A stretch of DNA of 64,000 bases from Archangium violaceum (GCF_016859125.1 NZ_CP069338.1:558001-622000); one strand, 5' to 3'. Positions 19,354 to 28,713 are shown, counted from the first letter of the stretch. Numbers and translations: made by a program. Notes: generated by a model from the letters alone, not told the origin.

Positions 19354-20369
19354 GCCGCCACCTCCCCATGCGCCGCGTGCTTCTCGAGGATGCGCGCGGC
19401 CATGGCCTTCACCCGCTCACGGGCGTCCTCGGGGGATTCCACGCGGCAGTCCGGCCCGAGCTGCATGCAGAAGCGCAACAGGCCATCCAGGAACGTCACC
19501 GGCAGTTCCACGAGGACACCCGCCTCGTCCGCGGCCGGAGCCACGCTCGCGCCCGGGAAGAGCGAGGCCGCGCGACCCATCAGTTCCCCGGTGAGGCGCA
19601 GGCGCACGTCCATGCGTGCGTGGAAGCGGTGCTGCCAGGGATAGGTGGCGACGTAGTCGTCGAAGGAGAAGCCCTCGGGGACCTCGAAGTCCGGAGAGCG
19701 CGGCCGGGCCGTGTTCGCCTTGAGCGAGCGGATGCGGTGCACGTGGAAGGTGCGAACCCCCTGGCGCAGGTGGCAGTAGCCCACCAACGTCCAGATGCCC
19801 CTGCGCAGCGCGAGCCCGTACGGGTCCACCTTACGCTCGGTGAGATCCGCGCGCTTGGGCGAGGCATAGGACATCTGTACCCACTTGTGGGAGGCGCACG
19901 CCTCCCAGAGCTGCTCCAGGTGCGCGGCGAGCTGCGGGCTCCCCTGCTCGGTGCCCAGCTCCATGCGCACACGCGGGGTGGGCAGCGCGTTGCCGGCGAA
20001 GAAGCCGATCTTCCGCAGGGCGTGTGACAGGTCGTCCCGGCCGGGGAAGGCCCCGGAGGTCAGCGCGGCGCTGCCCGCGGCGTAGAGGACGGCCAGCTCC
20101 TCCTTGGTGAGGTCCACCTCGGGCAGGTAGTAGGCGTCGCGGTCGACGACGTAGCCGTCCCGCCGTTCGTCATCGCCCTGGATGTAGGTGAGGGGGAAAC
20201 CCAGCTCCAGCAGTTCCGCCTTGTCCCGCTCGAACTTGCGTTCGGCGGCGTCGTCGGAAATGCCCATGTAGTCGTGGGGGAAGTGCTCGCGCAGTTCCGC
20301 CCAGGAGATGGGTTCCCGAGCGTCCAGGAACAGAGCCACGAGGTCGAGGAGGCGTTCGGTCCGGTCCAT
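19350..20369 (-). CDS. WYL-domain transcriptional regulator (PafB-like)
   Basis: A 339-residue partner of the next WYL gene. The N terminus has a winged helix (RTERLLDLVALFLDAREPISWAELREHFP) and a DDAAERKFERDKAELLELGFPL segment typical of PafB-like proteins. The WYL core is KWVQMSYASPKRADLTERKVDPYGLALRRGIWTLVGYCHLRQGVRTFHVHRIRSLK, then a C-terminal WCX-type extension. The ATG at MDRTERLL was chosen over a TTG 24 bases upstream because the family begins there. Its stop overlaps the next start by four bases. Upstream lies a paired GTTCAG-type repeat that could be an operator. Confidence 0.85.
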   Translation of the reverse strand: MDRTERLLDLVALFLDAREPISWAELREHFPHDYMGISDDAAERKFERDKAELLELGFPLTYIQGDDERRDGYVVDRDAYYLPEVDLTKEELAVLYAAGSAALTSGAFPGRDDLSHALRKIGFFAGNALPTPRVRMELGTEQGSPQLAAHLEQLWEACASHKWVQMSYASPKRADLTERKVDPYGLALRRGIWTLVGYCHLRQGVRTFHVHRIRSLKANTARPRSPDFEVPEGFSFDDYVATYPWQHRFHARMDVRLRLTGELMGRAASLFPGASVAPAADEAGVLVELPVTFLDGLLRFCMQLGPDCRVESPEDARERVKAMAARILEKHAAHGEVAA

Positions 20370-20487
20370 CTGAAGGTCTTCGACAATGCGCAAAAGCGTC
20401 AGGTCGGGTCAAGGCAACGGACCATGACAACAGGCGGATGCCCGCTCTCGGTCCGTGCCATCGTGGATCTACCCGGCGGACAGGCAC

Positions 20488-20508
20488 CTGAACAGCTTTT
20501 TGCTGAAC
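20488..20508 (-). promoter_or_regulatory. Tandem CTGAAC (GTTCAG) repeats upstream of the WYL pair
   Basis: CTGAAC occurs twice, 15 bases apart, in the divergent promoter region. On the minus strand the first-read copy extends to CTGCTCGGCCGTTCAGC, close to the GTTCAG-containing LexA-type motif I recall for myxobacteria (two mismatches by my alignment). This would fit a damage-linked regulator pair, but it is only a candidate. Confidence 0.3.
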
Positions 20509-20678
20509 GGCCGAGCAGGTGTGTTCGTGGATGAGTGAAACCGACCTCCGGATGGCGAGCGAGCGTTCGCCGTAACCGGGCTCGCGAACGGGGCTCAACT
20601 GGGATATTCCTATGAATCTGCGACGTGCGCGCCTGGCCGGGGCGGGCTCGTCTGGCGGTATGCCCTGCGAGGACCCAC

Positions 20679-21149
20679 ATGACGCGCTCCACCCTCATCA
20701 AGAAGGCATGGCTCGGGCTCGCGCTGGTGGGACTGGCCTGCGTGGCGTCGCTGCCCAAGGAGGCCCAGGCCGAGCCGCTGTACTTCGCGCTGGAGGTACG
20801 GCGCGAGGGGCGGCTGGTGGCCCAGCCCAAGCTGCTGGGAGAGACGGGCCGCACGGTACGCGCCGAGCGTCGCAAGCCCGGCGCCCGTGAGCCCGACTAC
20901 CGGCTGGTGCTCACCCCCACGGCCGAGGGCGAGACGTTCCGCCTGGAGCTGGACCTGATGCTGCCGGAGATCAAGGGACACTCGGAGCTGGCGCTGCTGC
21001 ATGGCCAGGAGGGCAAGGTCCAGCTCGGCCGCTGGCCGGGTGAGCTGGAGGTCTCGCTCCTGCTGATGAAGGTGGACTCGCCCGAGTTCAGGGCGCTGAT
21101 GGATCTGACGGAAGATCCCGCGGTGGGCGGCTCCGGCCGTCCCATCTGA
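20679..21149 (+). CDS. Hypothetical secreted protein
   Basis: A 156-residue protein with a clear Sec signal peptide (KKAWLGLALVGLACVASLPKEAQA) and a GAGG ribosome site before the ATG. The mature part is about 130 residues, predicted mostly beta (LYFALEVRREGRLVAQPKLLG, PDYRLVLTPTAEGETFRLELDLML). I do not recognise the family. Transcribed alone, divergent from the WYL regulators, and ending 3 bases before the convergent proB stop. Confidence 0.7.
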   Translation: MTRSTLIKKAWLGLALVGLACVASLPKEAQAEPLYFALEVRREGRLVAQPKLLGETGRTVRAERRKPGAREPDYRLVLTPTAEGETFRLELDLMLPEIKGHSELALLHGQEGKVQLGRWPGELEVSLLLMKVDSPEFRALMDLTEDPAVGGSGRPI

Positions 21150-21152
21150 GCA

Positions 21153-22280
21153 TCACAACACCGCCAGATCATCGCGGTGCACGGCCTCGTCGAGGTACCG
21201 GTACCCGAGCACGGACTCGATATCGGCGCTCTTGAGGCCGGCGATGCGCCGCAGCTCCCCATCCTCATAGGCGCTCAACCCGCGGGCGAACACCTGCCCC
21301 TGCGCGTCCACGAGGTCCACCGGGTCACCCCGTCCGAAGTCCCCCTCCACGGCGCGGATGCCCGAGGGCAGCAGGCTGCGCTTGCCGACGACGACGGCCT
21401 CGCGCGCGCCCCCATCCACGATGAGGCGCCCCTTGGGCTTGAGGGCATGGGCGATCCACGCCATGCGCGCGCTGCGCCGGGTGCCGGAGGTCTCGAAGAG
21501 GCTCCCCACGGGCTCGCCCGACAGCACGGAACGGAGACGGCCGGGCACGGCGCCGGAGGTGATGACGCAGCGGATGCCGAGCTCGGTGACGCGGGCGGCG
21601 GCGCGAATCTTGGTGGACATGCCCCCCGTGCCCACCTGGGAGCCGGAGCCACCGGCCAGGGCGAGCAGCTCCGGGGTGACGGCGTCCACCTGGGAGAGCA
21701 GCCGGGCGTTCGGATCCTTCCGGGGATCCGCGGTGAAGAGGCCCTCCACGTCGGAGAGGACGATGAGCGCGTCGGCCTCCACCACACCGGCGACCAGGGC
21801 GGCCAGGGTGTCATTGTCACCGAACTTGAGCTCGTCCACGGAGACGGTGTCGTTCTCGTTGATGACGGGCACCACGTTCGACTCGATGAGGCGCTCCAGC
21901 GCGTGCTTCACGTTCAGGTAGCGACGGCGATCCTGCACGTCGCCATGGGTGAGGAGCACCTGGGCCACCCGCCGGTCCGCCTTGCCGAAGGCCTCCTCGT
22001 ACGCCTGCATGAGGCGGCTCTGGCCCACCGCGGCGCATGCCTGCTTGCCAGGGATGTCCTTGGGACGCGCGGGCAACCCCAGCCGCTCGACTCCCAGGGC
22101 GATGGCGCCGCTGGACACCACCACCAGCTCCCGGCCCTGGGCCGCCCACAGCAGATCCTCGCCCAGCGCCTCGAAGTGGGCCCGGTTGAAGCGCCCCGTG
22201 GCGTTCGTGAGGGCGTTGGTCCCGATCTTCACCACCACGCGCCGAGCGGCGCGCACCGCGTCTCGTCCAGAAAGATTCAC
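21153..22280 (-). CDS. proB: Glutamate 5-kinase
   Basis: Catalyses the first step of proline synthesis, ATP-dependent phosphorylation of glutamate. At 375 residues it is the full length with a PUA domain. The amino-acid-kinase core shows RRVVVKIGTNALTN, VVSSGAIALGVERLG, VVPVINENDTVSVDELKFGDNDTLAALVAG and GTGGMSTKIRAAARV. The C-terminal PUA domain begins near residue 280 (GRLIVDGGAREAVVVGKRSLLPSGI). Start codon is GTG. proA is not adjacent here. Confidence 0.97.
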   Translation of the reverse strand: MNLSGRDAVRAARRVVVKIGTNALTNATGRFNRAHFEALGEDLLWAAQGRELVVVSSGAIALGVERLGLPARPKDIPGKQACAAVGQSRLMQAYEEAFGKADRRVAQVLLTHGDVQDRRRYLNVKHALERLIESNVVPVINENDTVSVDELKFGDNDTLAALVAGVVEADALIVLSDVEGLFTADPRKDPNARLLSQVDAVTPELLALAGGSGSQVGTGGMSTKIRAAARVTELGIRCVITSGAVPGRLRSVLSGEPVGSLFETSGTRRSARMAWIAHALKPKGRLIVDGGAREAVVVGKRSLLPSGIRAVEGDFGRGDPVDLVDAQGQVFARGLSAYEDGELRRIAGLKSADIESVLGYRYLDEAVHRDDLAVL

Positions 22281-22450
22281 GCGCTGTCAGTATGCCGGAA
22301 GTCCGCGCGTCGGGCTCGTGTTGTACGAGGTCGGCCATTCGGCGAACCCGGAGATGAATCCGGACCGGAAGGACCCTATCCTCCTGATGAAGAAGGACAG
22401 GATGACGGCGTGGCGCGGGCGCCCTCCCTCCGCGCGGGAGAAGGACACTT

Positions 22451-24181
22451 TTGAAGGAAATCTACGGAAACACCCTCGGACTCAAGGCAAGCGAGCAGAG
22501 CCGGCTGCGCAACACCTACCGTCGCCGCGTCTCGCCTCATGAGATCGTCTCCCCCGAGCTCGCCCGTCACCTCACGGAGCTGTCGAGGGAGACCAACCGG
22601 CAGGTGGGCGTCCTCCTCAACCGCAAGGGCGAAATCGAGTACGTGGTGGTGGGCAACGCCCACAAGCTGGAGCTGCCGGACATCGGCCGCGCCCGCGCCG
22701 GTCAGGTGCGTCTGCGTGGTCTGCGCCTGGTGCACACCCACCTCAAGAGCGAACCCCTCACCAAGGACGACCTGACGGACCTCGCGCTGCTGCGCCTGGA
22801 CATGGTCGCCGCGGTGGGCGTGGGCCACACGGGTCTGCCCGGCGTGCTCCACTACGCGCACCTCGTGCCCGAGAACGGCACCGGCCACTTCTGGAATGTC
22901 ACCACGCTTCCCGACGTCCACGACGGACAGCCGGACGTGCTCGACACACTCGAGGCACTGGAGGAGGAGCTCAACCGCAAGGCCGCCGCGCGCACCGTCT
23001 CCGGTCGCGACAAGGCCATCCTCGTGGCCGTGTGCCTGGACGGAAACCGCGCCCACGCCGAGGCCAGCCTCGCCGAGCTCAAGGAGCTGGCGCGGACCGC
23101 CGGCGTCGAGGTCATCGACAGCGTGCTGCAGATGCGTCGCGAGGCCGACCCTCGCTACCTCATCGGCCGCGGCAAGCTGGAGGACCTCAACCTGCGCTCC
23201 ATGCAGGCCATGGCGGACGTCCTCATCTTCGACAAGGACCTCACCCCCTCGCAGGGCCGCCACATCAGTGAGGCCACGAGCCTCAAGGTCATCGACCGCA
23301 GCCAGCTCATCCTCGACATCTTCGCCCAGCGGGCGCAGAGCGCCGAGGGCAAGCTCCAGGTCGAGCTGGCCCAGCTCAAGTACCGCCTGCCACGGCTCGT
23401 CCAGAGCGACACCTCGCTCAGCCGTCTGGCCGGTGGCATCGGCGGGCGCGGCCCTGGTGAGACGAAGCTCGAGATCGACCGCCGCCGCGCGCGCGATCGC
23501 ATCAACCACCTGGAGAAGCGCATCGACTCGCTCTCCCGTGAGCGCGAGGTCCGCCGGGCGCAGCGCAACCGCCGCGACCTGCCCGTCATCTCCATCGTGG
23601 GCTACACCAACGCGGGCAAGTCCACGCTCCTCAACGCCATCACCGGCTCCGAGGTGCTCGCGGAGAACAAGCTGTTCGCCACGTTGGACCCCACCAGCCG
23701 CCGGCTGCGCTTCCCCCAGGAGCGCGAGGTCATCATCACCGACACGGTGGGTTTCATCCGGGACCTGCCCAAGGACCTGGTGGCCGCCTTCCGCGCCACG
23801 CTGGAGGAGCTGTACGACGCGGACCTGCTCCTGCACGTGGTGGACGCGAGCGACCCCTCGCGCGACGAGCAGGTGGAGGCGGTGGAGAGCATCCTCGACT
23901 CGCTGGACCTGATGCAGAAGCCGCGCCTCATGGTGTGGAACAAGGCGGACCTGCTCACCCAGGAGGAGGTGGAGTCGCTGCTGCGCACCCGCGGCGGCGT
24001 CGCCATCAGCGCCGCGAGCCGCGAGGGCCTGTCCGCCCTGCTGGCCAAGGCGGACACCACCCTCTTCGCCGAGGGTGCCTCGCGGGAGCTCGGGCTGGTC
24101 TCCGAGGAGCCCTCGCCGGACCTCGGGCTGGTCTCCGAGGAGCTCGACGAGGAGCCCGCGCAGAACCTCGGGGCGGCGTAG
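22451..24181 (+). CDS. hflX: Ribosome-associated GTPase HflX, TTG start
   Basis: GTPase that splits stalled or heat-damaged ribosomes. The 576-residue protein has the N-terminal HflX ATP-binding region, the linker signature [27 protein letters not shown], and G motifs GYTNAGKST (near residue 385), [10 protein letters not shown] and NKAD. The N-terminal 170 residues extend beyond the E. coli protein but match long HflX forms. TTG is the start: GGAGAAGGA lies five bases upstream and no ATG fits. The C terminus is acidic and carries an 11-residue repeat. Divergent from proB over about 170 bases. Confidence 0.95.
   Translation: MKEIYGNTLGLKASEQSRLRNTYRRRVSPHEIVSPELARHLTELSRETNRQVGVLLNRKGEIEYVVVGNAHKLELPDIGRARAGQVRLRGLRLVHTHLKSEPLTKDDLTDLALLRLDMVAAVGVGHTGLPGVLHYAHLVPENGTGHFWNVTTLPDVHDGQPDVLDTLEALEEELNRKAAARTVSGRDKAILVAVCLDGNRAHAEASLAELKELARTAGVEVIDSVLQMRREADPRYLIGRGKLEDLNLRSMQAMADVLIFDKDLTPSQGRHISEATSLKVIDRSQLILDIFAQRAQSAEGKLQVELAQLKYRLPRLVQSDTSLSRLAGGIGGRGPGETKLEIDRRRARDRINHLEKRIDSLSREREVRRAQRNRRDLPVISIVGYTNAGKSTLLNAITGSEVLAENKLFATLDPTSRRLRFPQEREVIITDTVGFIRDLPKDLVAAFRATLEELYDADLLLHVVDASDPSRDEQVEAVESILDSLDLMQKPRLMVWNKADLLTQEEVESLLRTRGGVAISAASREGLSALLAKADTTLFAEGASRELGLVSEEPSPDLGLVSEELDEEPAQNLGAA
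24089..24143 (+). repeat. Tandem 33-bp-period repeat in the 3' end of hflX
   Basis: A 22-bp identical unit (CTCGGGCTGGTCTCCGAGGA plus GC) occurs twice with a 33-base period, encoding two LGLVSEE units in the disordered acidic tail. In-frame slippage could change the copy number without breaking the protein. Confidence 0.85.
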
Positions 24182-24241
24182 CCCCGGGGCGGAGGGTTGC
24201 GGGCGGGCACCGGGGCACTCTACAGTCCCGGTGCCGTGCTC

Positions 24242-24676
24242 ATGCCGCTCGCCCTCCCATTCCTGCCCCCACTGCTCGCGCAGCTCCCCATCCCCGGCCT
24301 CCGACGGGAGCTGGAGAAGCCCGCCTCGTCGGTGGATCCGAACTACTTCGAGCTGCTCGAGCGCAACAGCCACATCGTCTACCCCGTCCTCGGGTTGATG
24401 GTGCTCGCGCTGGTGACGGTCGCCATCCTCCAGGCCACCAAGGCCCAGGACATGGATGGCGCCGTGAAGGCCGAGTTCAAGAAGCTCATCGTCGACGAGC
24501 TGCGGCGCTACCCCGCGGGCCTGGAGACCCCGGACCTGGCGGCGGCGACGGGACTGGACCGCAGCAAGCTGGTGCGGCTGTTGGATCAGATGCAGCAGGA
24601 TGGCGTGCTCGTCTCGCACACCACCACGCAGCGCCAGACCGTGTGGCGGGTGAAGGGCATCGGCGGCCGGTACTGA
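24242..24676 (+). CDS. Membrane-anchored winged-helix protein, unknown function
   Basis: A 144-residue protein. The N-terminal hydrophobic stretch (PLALPFLPPLLAQLPI) may be a signal or re-entrant segment. One membrane helix follows (IVYPVLGLMVLALVTVAILQ, about residues 45-64). The C-terminal 75 residues look like a winged helix (LIVDELRRYPAGLETPDLAAATGLDRSKLVRLLDQMQQDGVLVSHTTTQRQTVWRV). A membrane-tethered DNA-binding or protein-binding wHTH is likely. No good ribosome site marks the start; GTG two codons earlier is also possible. It follows hflX by 60 bases on the same strand. Confidence 0.65.
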   Translation: MPLALPFLPPLLAQLPIPGLRRELEKPASSVDPNYFELLERNSHIVYPVLGLMVLALVTVAILQATKAQDMDGAVKAEFKKLIVDELRRYPAGLETPDLAAATGLDRSKLVRLLDQMQQDGVLVSHTTTQRQTVWRVKGIGGRY

Positions 24677-24698
24677 GCGCCACCGTCCCGGCCCGCCC

Positions 24699-25700
24699 TC
24701 ACACCAGCTCGGACTTGGGCTGGCGGGTCATCAGCTCCACCACCGCGGCGCGGGCGCTCTTGCCCTCGTAGGCGATGGCGTACACCTGGTCGCAAATGGG
24801 CAGCTCCACCCCCAACCTGCGGGACAGATCGCGCGCGCTCCTCGCCGTCTTCACGCCCTCGGCCACCTGCTTCATGTCACCGAGGACCTCCTTCAGCGAG
24901 CGGCCCCGGCCCAGCTCCATCCCCACGTGCCGGTTGCGGCTGAGCTCGCCGGTGCAGGTGAGCACCAGGTCCCCCATGCCGGACAGGCCCGAGAGGGTGA
25001 GCGGGTTGCCGCCCTTGCGCACCGCCAGGCGGGTGATCTCCGCCAGGCCCCGGGTGATGATGGCCGCGCGGGCGTTGTGGCCCATGCCCAGCCCGTCGGC
25101 GATGCCCGCGGCGATGGCGATGACGTTCTTCAGCGCGCCGCCCAACTGCACCCCCACCACGTCATTGGACGTATAGGAGCGGAACGTCTCCGTCTGCAGC
25201 GCCTTCTGGCAGCGCACCGCCACCTTCTCCCAGTGCGAGGCGATGGTGACGACGGTGGGCATGCGCTGGGCCAGCTCCTTGGCGAAGCTGGGGCCGGAGA
25301 GCACGGCGATGTAGGGGTGGCACTCCTCCGGCAGGCAGTCCTCGAGCAGCTCCGTCATGGTGAAGAGCGTCTCGTTCTCGATGCCCTTGGCCACGGTGAT
25401 GAGGGGCACGTGCCGGGGCAGGTACGGCAGCGCGTGGGACACCACCTCGCGCGTGGCGTGGCTGGGCGTGGCCAGCACCACCATCTCCGAGCCCTCCAAC
25501 GTCTCCCGCAGGCTCGTCGTGGCCCGCACGCGCGGGGAGATGGGGATGCCGGGAAGGTAGGACGCGTTCTCGTGGCGGGCGTTGATGGCCTCGGCGAGCG
25601 CCGCATCCCGCCCCCACAGGCCCACCTGCTCGCAGTTCACCGCGAGCACGTTGGCGAGGGCGGTACCGAAGGAGCCGGAGCCGATGACACTGGCGCGCAT
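24699..25700 (-). CDS. gpsA: NAD(P)-dependent glycerol-3-phosphate dehydrogenase
   Basis: Makes sn-glycerol 3-phosphate from dihydroxyacetone phosphate for phospholipid synthesis. 333 residues, standard length. The Rossmann motif GSGSFGTALA is at residues 7-16, with LSGPSFAKELA, GALKNVIAIAAGIADGLGMGHNARAAIITRGLAEI and LSGMGDLVLTCTGELSRNRHVG following; these cover the substrate-binding lysines and the family signature. GGGAG precedes the ATG. Monocistronic here. Confidence 0.97.
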   Translation of the reverse strand: MRASVIGSGSFGTALANVLAVNCEQVGLWGRDAALAEAINARHENASYLPGIPISPRVRATTSLRETLEGSEMVVLATPSHATREVVSHALPYLPRHVPLITVAKGIENETLFTMTELLEDCLPEECHPYIAVLSGPSFAKELAQRMPTVVTIASHWEKVAVRCQKALQTETFRSYTSNDVVGVQLGGALKNVIAIAAGIADGLGMGHNARAAIITRGLAEITRLAVRKGGNPLTLSGLSGMGDLVLTCTGELSRNRHVGMELGRGRSLKEVLGDMKQVAEGVKTARSARDLSRRLGVELPICDQVYAIAYEGKSARAAVVELMTRQPKSELV

Positions 25701-25894
25701 GGTGCGAATCTCCCAGGAACGAGGGGGATGCGCAGCTTAGACCACCCCCCCCTCCCCGGAACGAGGTTTCCCAGCGGGCGGGCGACGCAACGTCGGACAG
25801 CAGGCAAGCCGCACTTCCTCATGGCCATCCGGGGGCCGGGTCGGTCTACCATCCGCCGCCTCACGGGTGTGCGCACTGGAGGAGGAAGTCCGGG

Positions 25895-26512
25895 ATGAGG
25901 GCAGGCAGGGGCGCGGGAGTGGTGCTGGCACTGGTGCTCGGCGCGTGCCGCTCACGCAACGCGGGGACGAATGACGCGGGCGTGTTGCCTCCACCGAGCG
26001 CTCTCACCTGCGAGGGACTCGTCCCCCTCGAGGTGCGCGAGTCCCTGCCCGGCTTCACCCTGAAGGAAGAGCGGCCCTGCCCCAGCTGCGGACCGCTCTG
26101 CACCTTCCAGTCCGCCGAGCAGAAGGACGTCACCCTCTCCATCGCCTACGACTGCCGCAAGCACTTCGAGGGAGAGGACGTGCGGGCGCTGCTCGAGCCC
26201 ACCCTGCGCGCGGGTGGCGTGGAGGTGCCCGCCATGGGTAGGGCCGCCGCCCGCCGCGAGCCCGCCCCCGGCATGCTCCAGGTCGCCGCCTGGGACGACG
26301 ACACGCCCTGCGGCATCGTCGTCACGTGGCTGGGCAAGGACAAGGAGCGCGCGCTCGACATCGCCCGCATGACGCTCTTCGCCACCACCAACGAGCGCCT
26401 CCTGCGGGCCGGCACGCCCCTGCCCCGCCGCCCCCGAGCATCCCCCCCGTGGACGCCCCTCCTCCCGACGCCGGATGGCCCTGAGGCCACCACGGCCTCG
26501 TCACCCGCGTAG
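25895..26512 (+). CDS. Hypothetical lipoprotein
   Basis: A 205-residue protein with a lipobox (LALVLGAC, Cys about residue 18) and GGAGGAAG before the ATG. The mature part contains paired cysteines (PCPSCGPLCTF, YDCRKHF, DTPCG) likely to form disulfides. It ends in a Pro/Arg-rich tail. No family is recognised. Its 3' end overlaps the convergent transporter gene by 12 bases. Confidence 0.65.
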   Translation: MRAGRGAGVVLALVLGACRSRNAGTNDAGVLPPPSALTCEGLVPLEVRESLPGFTLKEERPCPSCGPLCTFQSAEQKDVTLSIAYDCRKHFEGEDVRALLEPTLRAGGVEVPAMGRAAARREPAPGMLQVAAWDDDTPCGIVVTWLGKDKERALDIARMTLFATTNERLLRAGTPLPRRPRASPPWTPLLPTPDGPEATTASSPA

Positions 26513-27715
26513 CGCGTCCACCTCGAGCTCCGCCTCCTCCTGACTCGAGGCGCCCACCCAACCCGCGGTGGCCACGACGATGGACAGGAAGGCCACGAGC
26601 ATTCCGAGCGCGAGGGGCAGGCCCACCACGTCCGCCACGAAGCCGACGAGCGGCGGGCCGGCCAGGAAGCCGCCATAGCCAGCCGTGGACATGGAGGCGA
26701 TGGCCATTCCCGAGGGGACTCCCGGTGTGCGGCCAGCGGCGCTGAACATCAAGGGGATGATGTTGGCCAGGCCCAGCCCCATGCAGCCAAACCCGACCAC
26801 CGCGGCGAGGGGATGGTGGAGCAGCAGGGCCGCCCCCAACCCCCCGGCGGCCAGCAGCCCCCCGGCACGCAACAGCGTCACACGACTGAAGGCCGCGGCC
26901 AGGCGATCTCCCAACAACCGCCCCGTGGTCATGGTCAGCGAGAACACGGCATAGCCCGCTCCCGCCAGGTACGGGTCGGCACTGAGCGCGTTGCGCAGGT
27001 AGACGGCGCTCCAGTCCGCCACCGCCCCCTCGGTGAGCAGGACGAGGAAGGCCAGGAGCCCCAACAACAACAGTGGCCCGCGAGGCAGCACGAAGAAGGG
27101 CGAGGAGCCAGCGATACCGGCCGAGCCCGGACCCAGGAAACGCGCGGCGGCGCCAACGAGCAGCAGCCCTCCTCCCGCCGCCCCCACCATGTGCGCGGCC
27201 GGCGAGAGGCCCGACTTGAGCACCAACATGGAGCACCCGGCTCCCACCAGCCCCCCGAGACTGAACAGGGCATGCAGCGAGGAGAGGATGGGCCGGCCCA
27301 TCCACCGCTCGATGGCCACCCCGTGAGCGTTCATCGCCACGTCCATGGCGCCGTTGGCCGCGCCAAAGGCAAACAACGACAGCAAGAACAGGAACAGCTC
27401 GGACGCGCGCACCGGCAGGGCCACCAGCACGCAGAAGAGCAGGGAGCTGACGAGCGTCACCCGGCCACTGCCCCACCGCGCGAGGAGCCCCCCCGTGAGC
27501 GGCATGGACACCAGGGCCCCGCCCGCGACGGCGAGCAGCGCCAGACCGAGCTCCGCGGTGCTCAGACCCAACCGGGCCTGGACGGCGGGGATGTGCGGGA
27601 CCCAGCTCGCGAAGCCGACGCCGTTGACGAAGAAGATGGTGGCGATGGCCACGCGCCTCACCCACGCCAACCGTGCATCCACGGGAAGCTTCATCGTGTT
27701 CATGTTCGTGTTCAT
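26501..27715 (-). CDS. Major facilitator superfamily transporter (YbjJ-like)
   Basis: A 404-residue, 12-helix permease. The opening segment RRVAIATIFFVNGVGFASWVPHIPAVQARLGLS and the later TEGAVADWSAVYLRN are typical of the YbjJ group of MFS proteins, whose substrate is uncertain. The ATG at MNTNMNTMKLP overlaps the stop of the DeoR regulator gene by four bases (ATGA), so regulator and transporter are cotranscribed. By analogy with other DeoR-linked permeases the substrate may be a sugar or sugar derivative; that is inference. Confidence 0.85.
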   Translation of the reverse strand: MNTNMNTMKLPVDARLAWVRRVAIATIFFVNGVGFASWVPHIPAVQARLGLSTAELGLALLAVAGGALVSMPLTGGLLARWGSGRVTLVSSLLFCVLVALPVRASELFLFLLSLFAFGAANGAMDVAMNAHGVAIERWMGRPILSSLHALFSLGGLVGAGCSMLVLKSGLSPAAHMVGAAGGGLLLVGAAARFLGPGSAGIAGSSPFFVLPRGPLLLLGLLAFLVLLTEGAVADWSAVYLRNALSADPYLAGAGYAVFSLTMTTGRLLGDRLAAAFSRVTLLRAGGLLAAGGLGAALLLHHPLAAVVGFGCMGLGLANIIPLMFSAAGRTPGVPSGMAIASMSTAGYGGFLAGPPLVGFVADVVGLPLALGMLVAFLSIVVATAGWVGASSQEEAELEVDALRG

Positions 27716-28506
27716 GCGCTCAGGAGCCGGAGTGGGAGCTTGTGGAAGGGCGCGAGCTGCGCCTCGGTACCGCTGGCCTCCGTCACCAGGGTGGTCAACC
27801 GGCTGACGGGGGCCACCACGAAGGGCGATACGGTCCCGAGCTTGTCCGCGGTGAGCACGGCGACGGTCTCCGCCGCGCTCTCGAGCATGGCGCGCTTGGT
27901 CGTCGCCTCCTCGGCGTACGCGGTGGAGATGCCCACCTCGGCGTGCAGGCTGCACACGCCCAGCAGGCAGAGATCCGCCCTCACCCGCCGCAGCGCCTCC
28001 ACCGTCTCCGCCCCCACCACCGTCAGGGAGCCAGGGTGCAGGCGTCCCCCCACCAGATGGACCTCGAGCCCCCCGTAGTCGGCCAGGGCCACCGCCACCG
28101 CCGGGCTGGGAGTGATGATCGTGGCGCGCAGGTCCGCGGGCAGGCTCCGCGTCACCTCCAGCAGGGTGGTGCCTCCATCGAGGAACACCACCTGGCCGGG
28201 ACGGATCAGCCCGGCCGCGATGCGGGCGATGGCCTGCTTCCCCGCCTGGGGGACACCAAAGGCACGGCCCACGGACCCCTGGGTGAGCGGCAGCGCTCCC
28301 CCATGCACCCTCTTGAGCAGGCCCGCCTCGTCGAGGTCCCGCAGATCCCTTCGGATGGTGTCCTCCGAAACCTGCAACATCCGGCACAAATCCGTGGCCA
28401 ACACCCGGCCCCGGAGGCCGAGCTGTTCGAGAATGACGCGCCGCCGCTCCTCGGGGAGCAGGACCGGCGCTGGCGCTTCTGGGGGAGCGGGAGGTTGCGT
28501 GCTCAT
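27712..28506 (-). CDS. DeoR-family transcriptional regulator
   Basis: A 264-residue repressor type. The N-terminal helix-turn-helix is RRRVILEQLGLRGRVLATDLCRMLQVSEDTIRRDLRDLDEAGLLKRVHGGAL. The C-terminal sugar-isomerase-like sensor domain shows GQVVFLDGGTTLLEVTRSLP and SAAETVAVLTADKLGTVS, which bind phosphorylated sugars in this family. It precedes and overlaps the MFS gene. An AT-rich upstream region with repeated GTTTTCA/TGAAAAC words is a likely autoregulatory operator. Confidence 0.92.
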   Translation of the reverse strand: MSTQPPAPPEAPAPVLLPEERRRVILEQLGLRGRVLATDLCRMLQVSEDTIRRDLRDLDEAGLLKRVHGGALPLTQGSVGRAFGVPQAGKQAIARIAAGLIRPGQVVFLDGGTTLLEVTRSLPADLRATIITPSPAVAVALADYGGLEVHLVGGRLHPGSLTVVGAETVEALRRVRADLCLLGVCSLHAEVGISTAYAEEATTKRAMLESAAETVAVLTADKLGTVSPFVVAPVSRLTTLVTEASGTEAQLAPFHKLPLRLLSA

Positions 28507-28531
28507 GCGTTCATCTTCCTTCCGAATGCAT

Positions 28532-28631
28532 GTTTATGCCTGTTTTCACCCGGATTCAATGGGTTTCCGCGGGAATCTCGTCGTTTTCAGGCCGTTTCAT
28601 GCAGGTTTCCAGCAACCTCCGGCATGAAAAC
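28532..28631. promoter_or_regulatory. Candidate DeoR operator cluster in a divergent promoter region
   Basis: In about 100 bases between the DeoR and sensor-kinase genes, GTTTTCA occurs at 28542 and 28583, GTTTCATG at 28594, and the inverted form CATGAAAAC at 28623. The stretch is clearly more AT-rich than its surroundings. Multiple direct and inverted copies fit a DeoR-type operator; binding is inferred. Confidence 0.45.
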
Positions 28632-28713
28632 GCGCGCCTCCACGCATCCGTCGGAGCCTCCGCGAGAACGAAGTCGAGCACCCGTCCCACCATGGGGGTA
28701 AAGGAGGGAGGCC

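Noticed and set aside
28112-28627. 171-residue plus-strand open frame over the DeoR 5' end
   Set aside because: Mostly antisense to DeoR and then into the AT-rich promoter region; poor codon bias.
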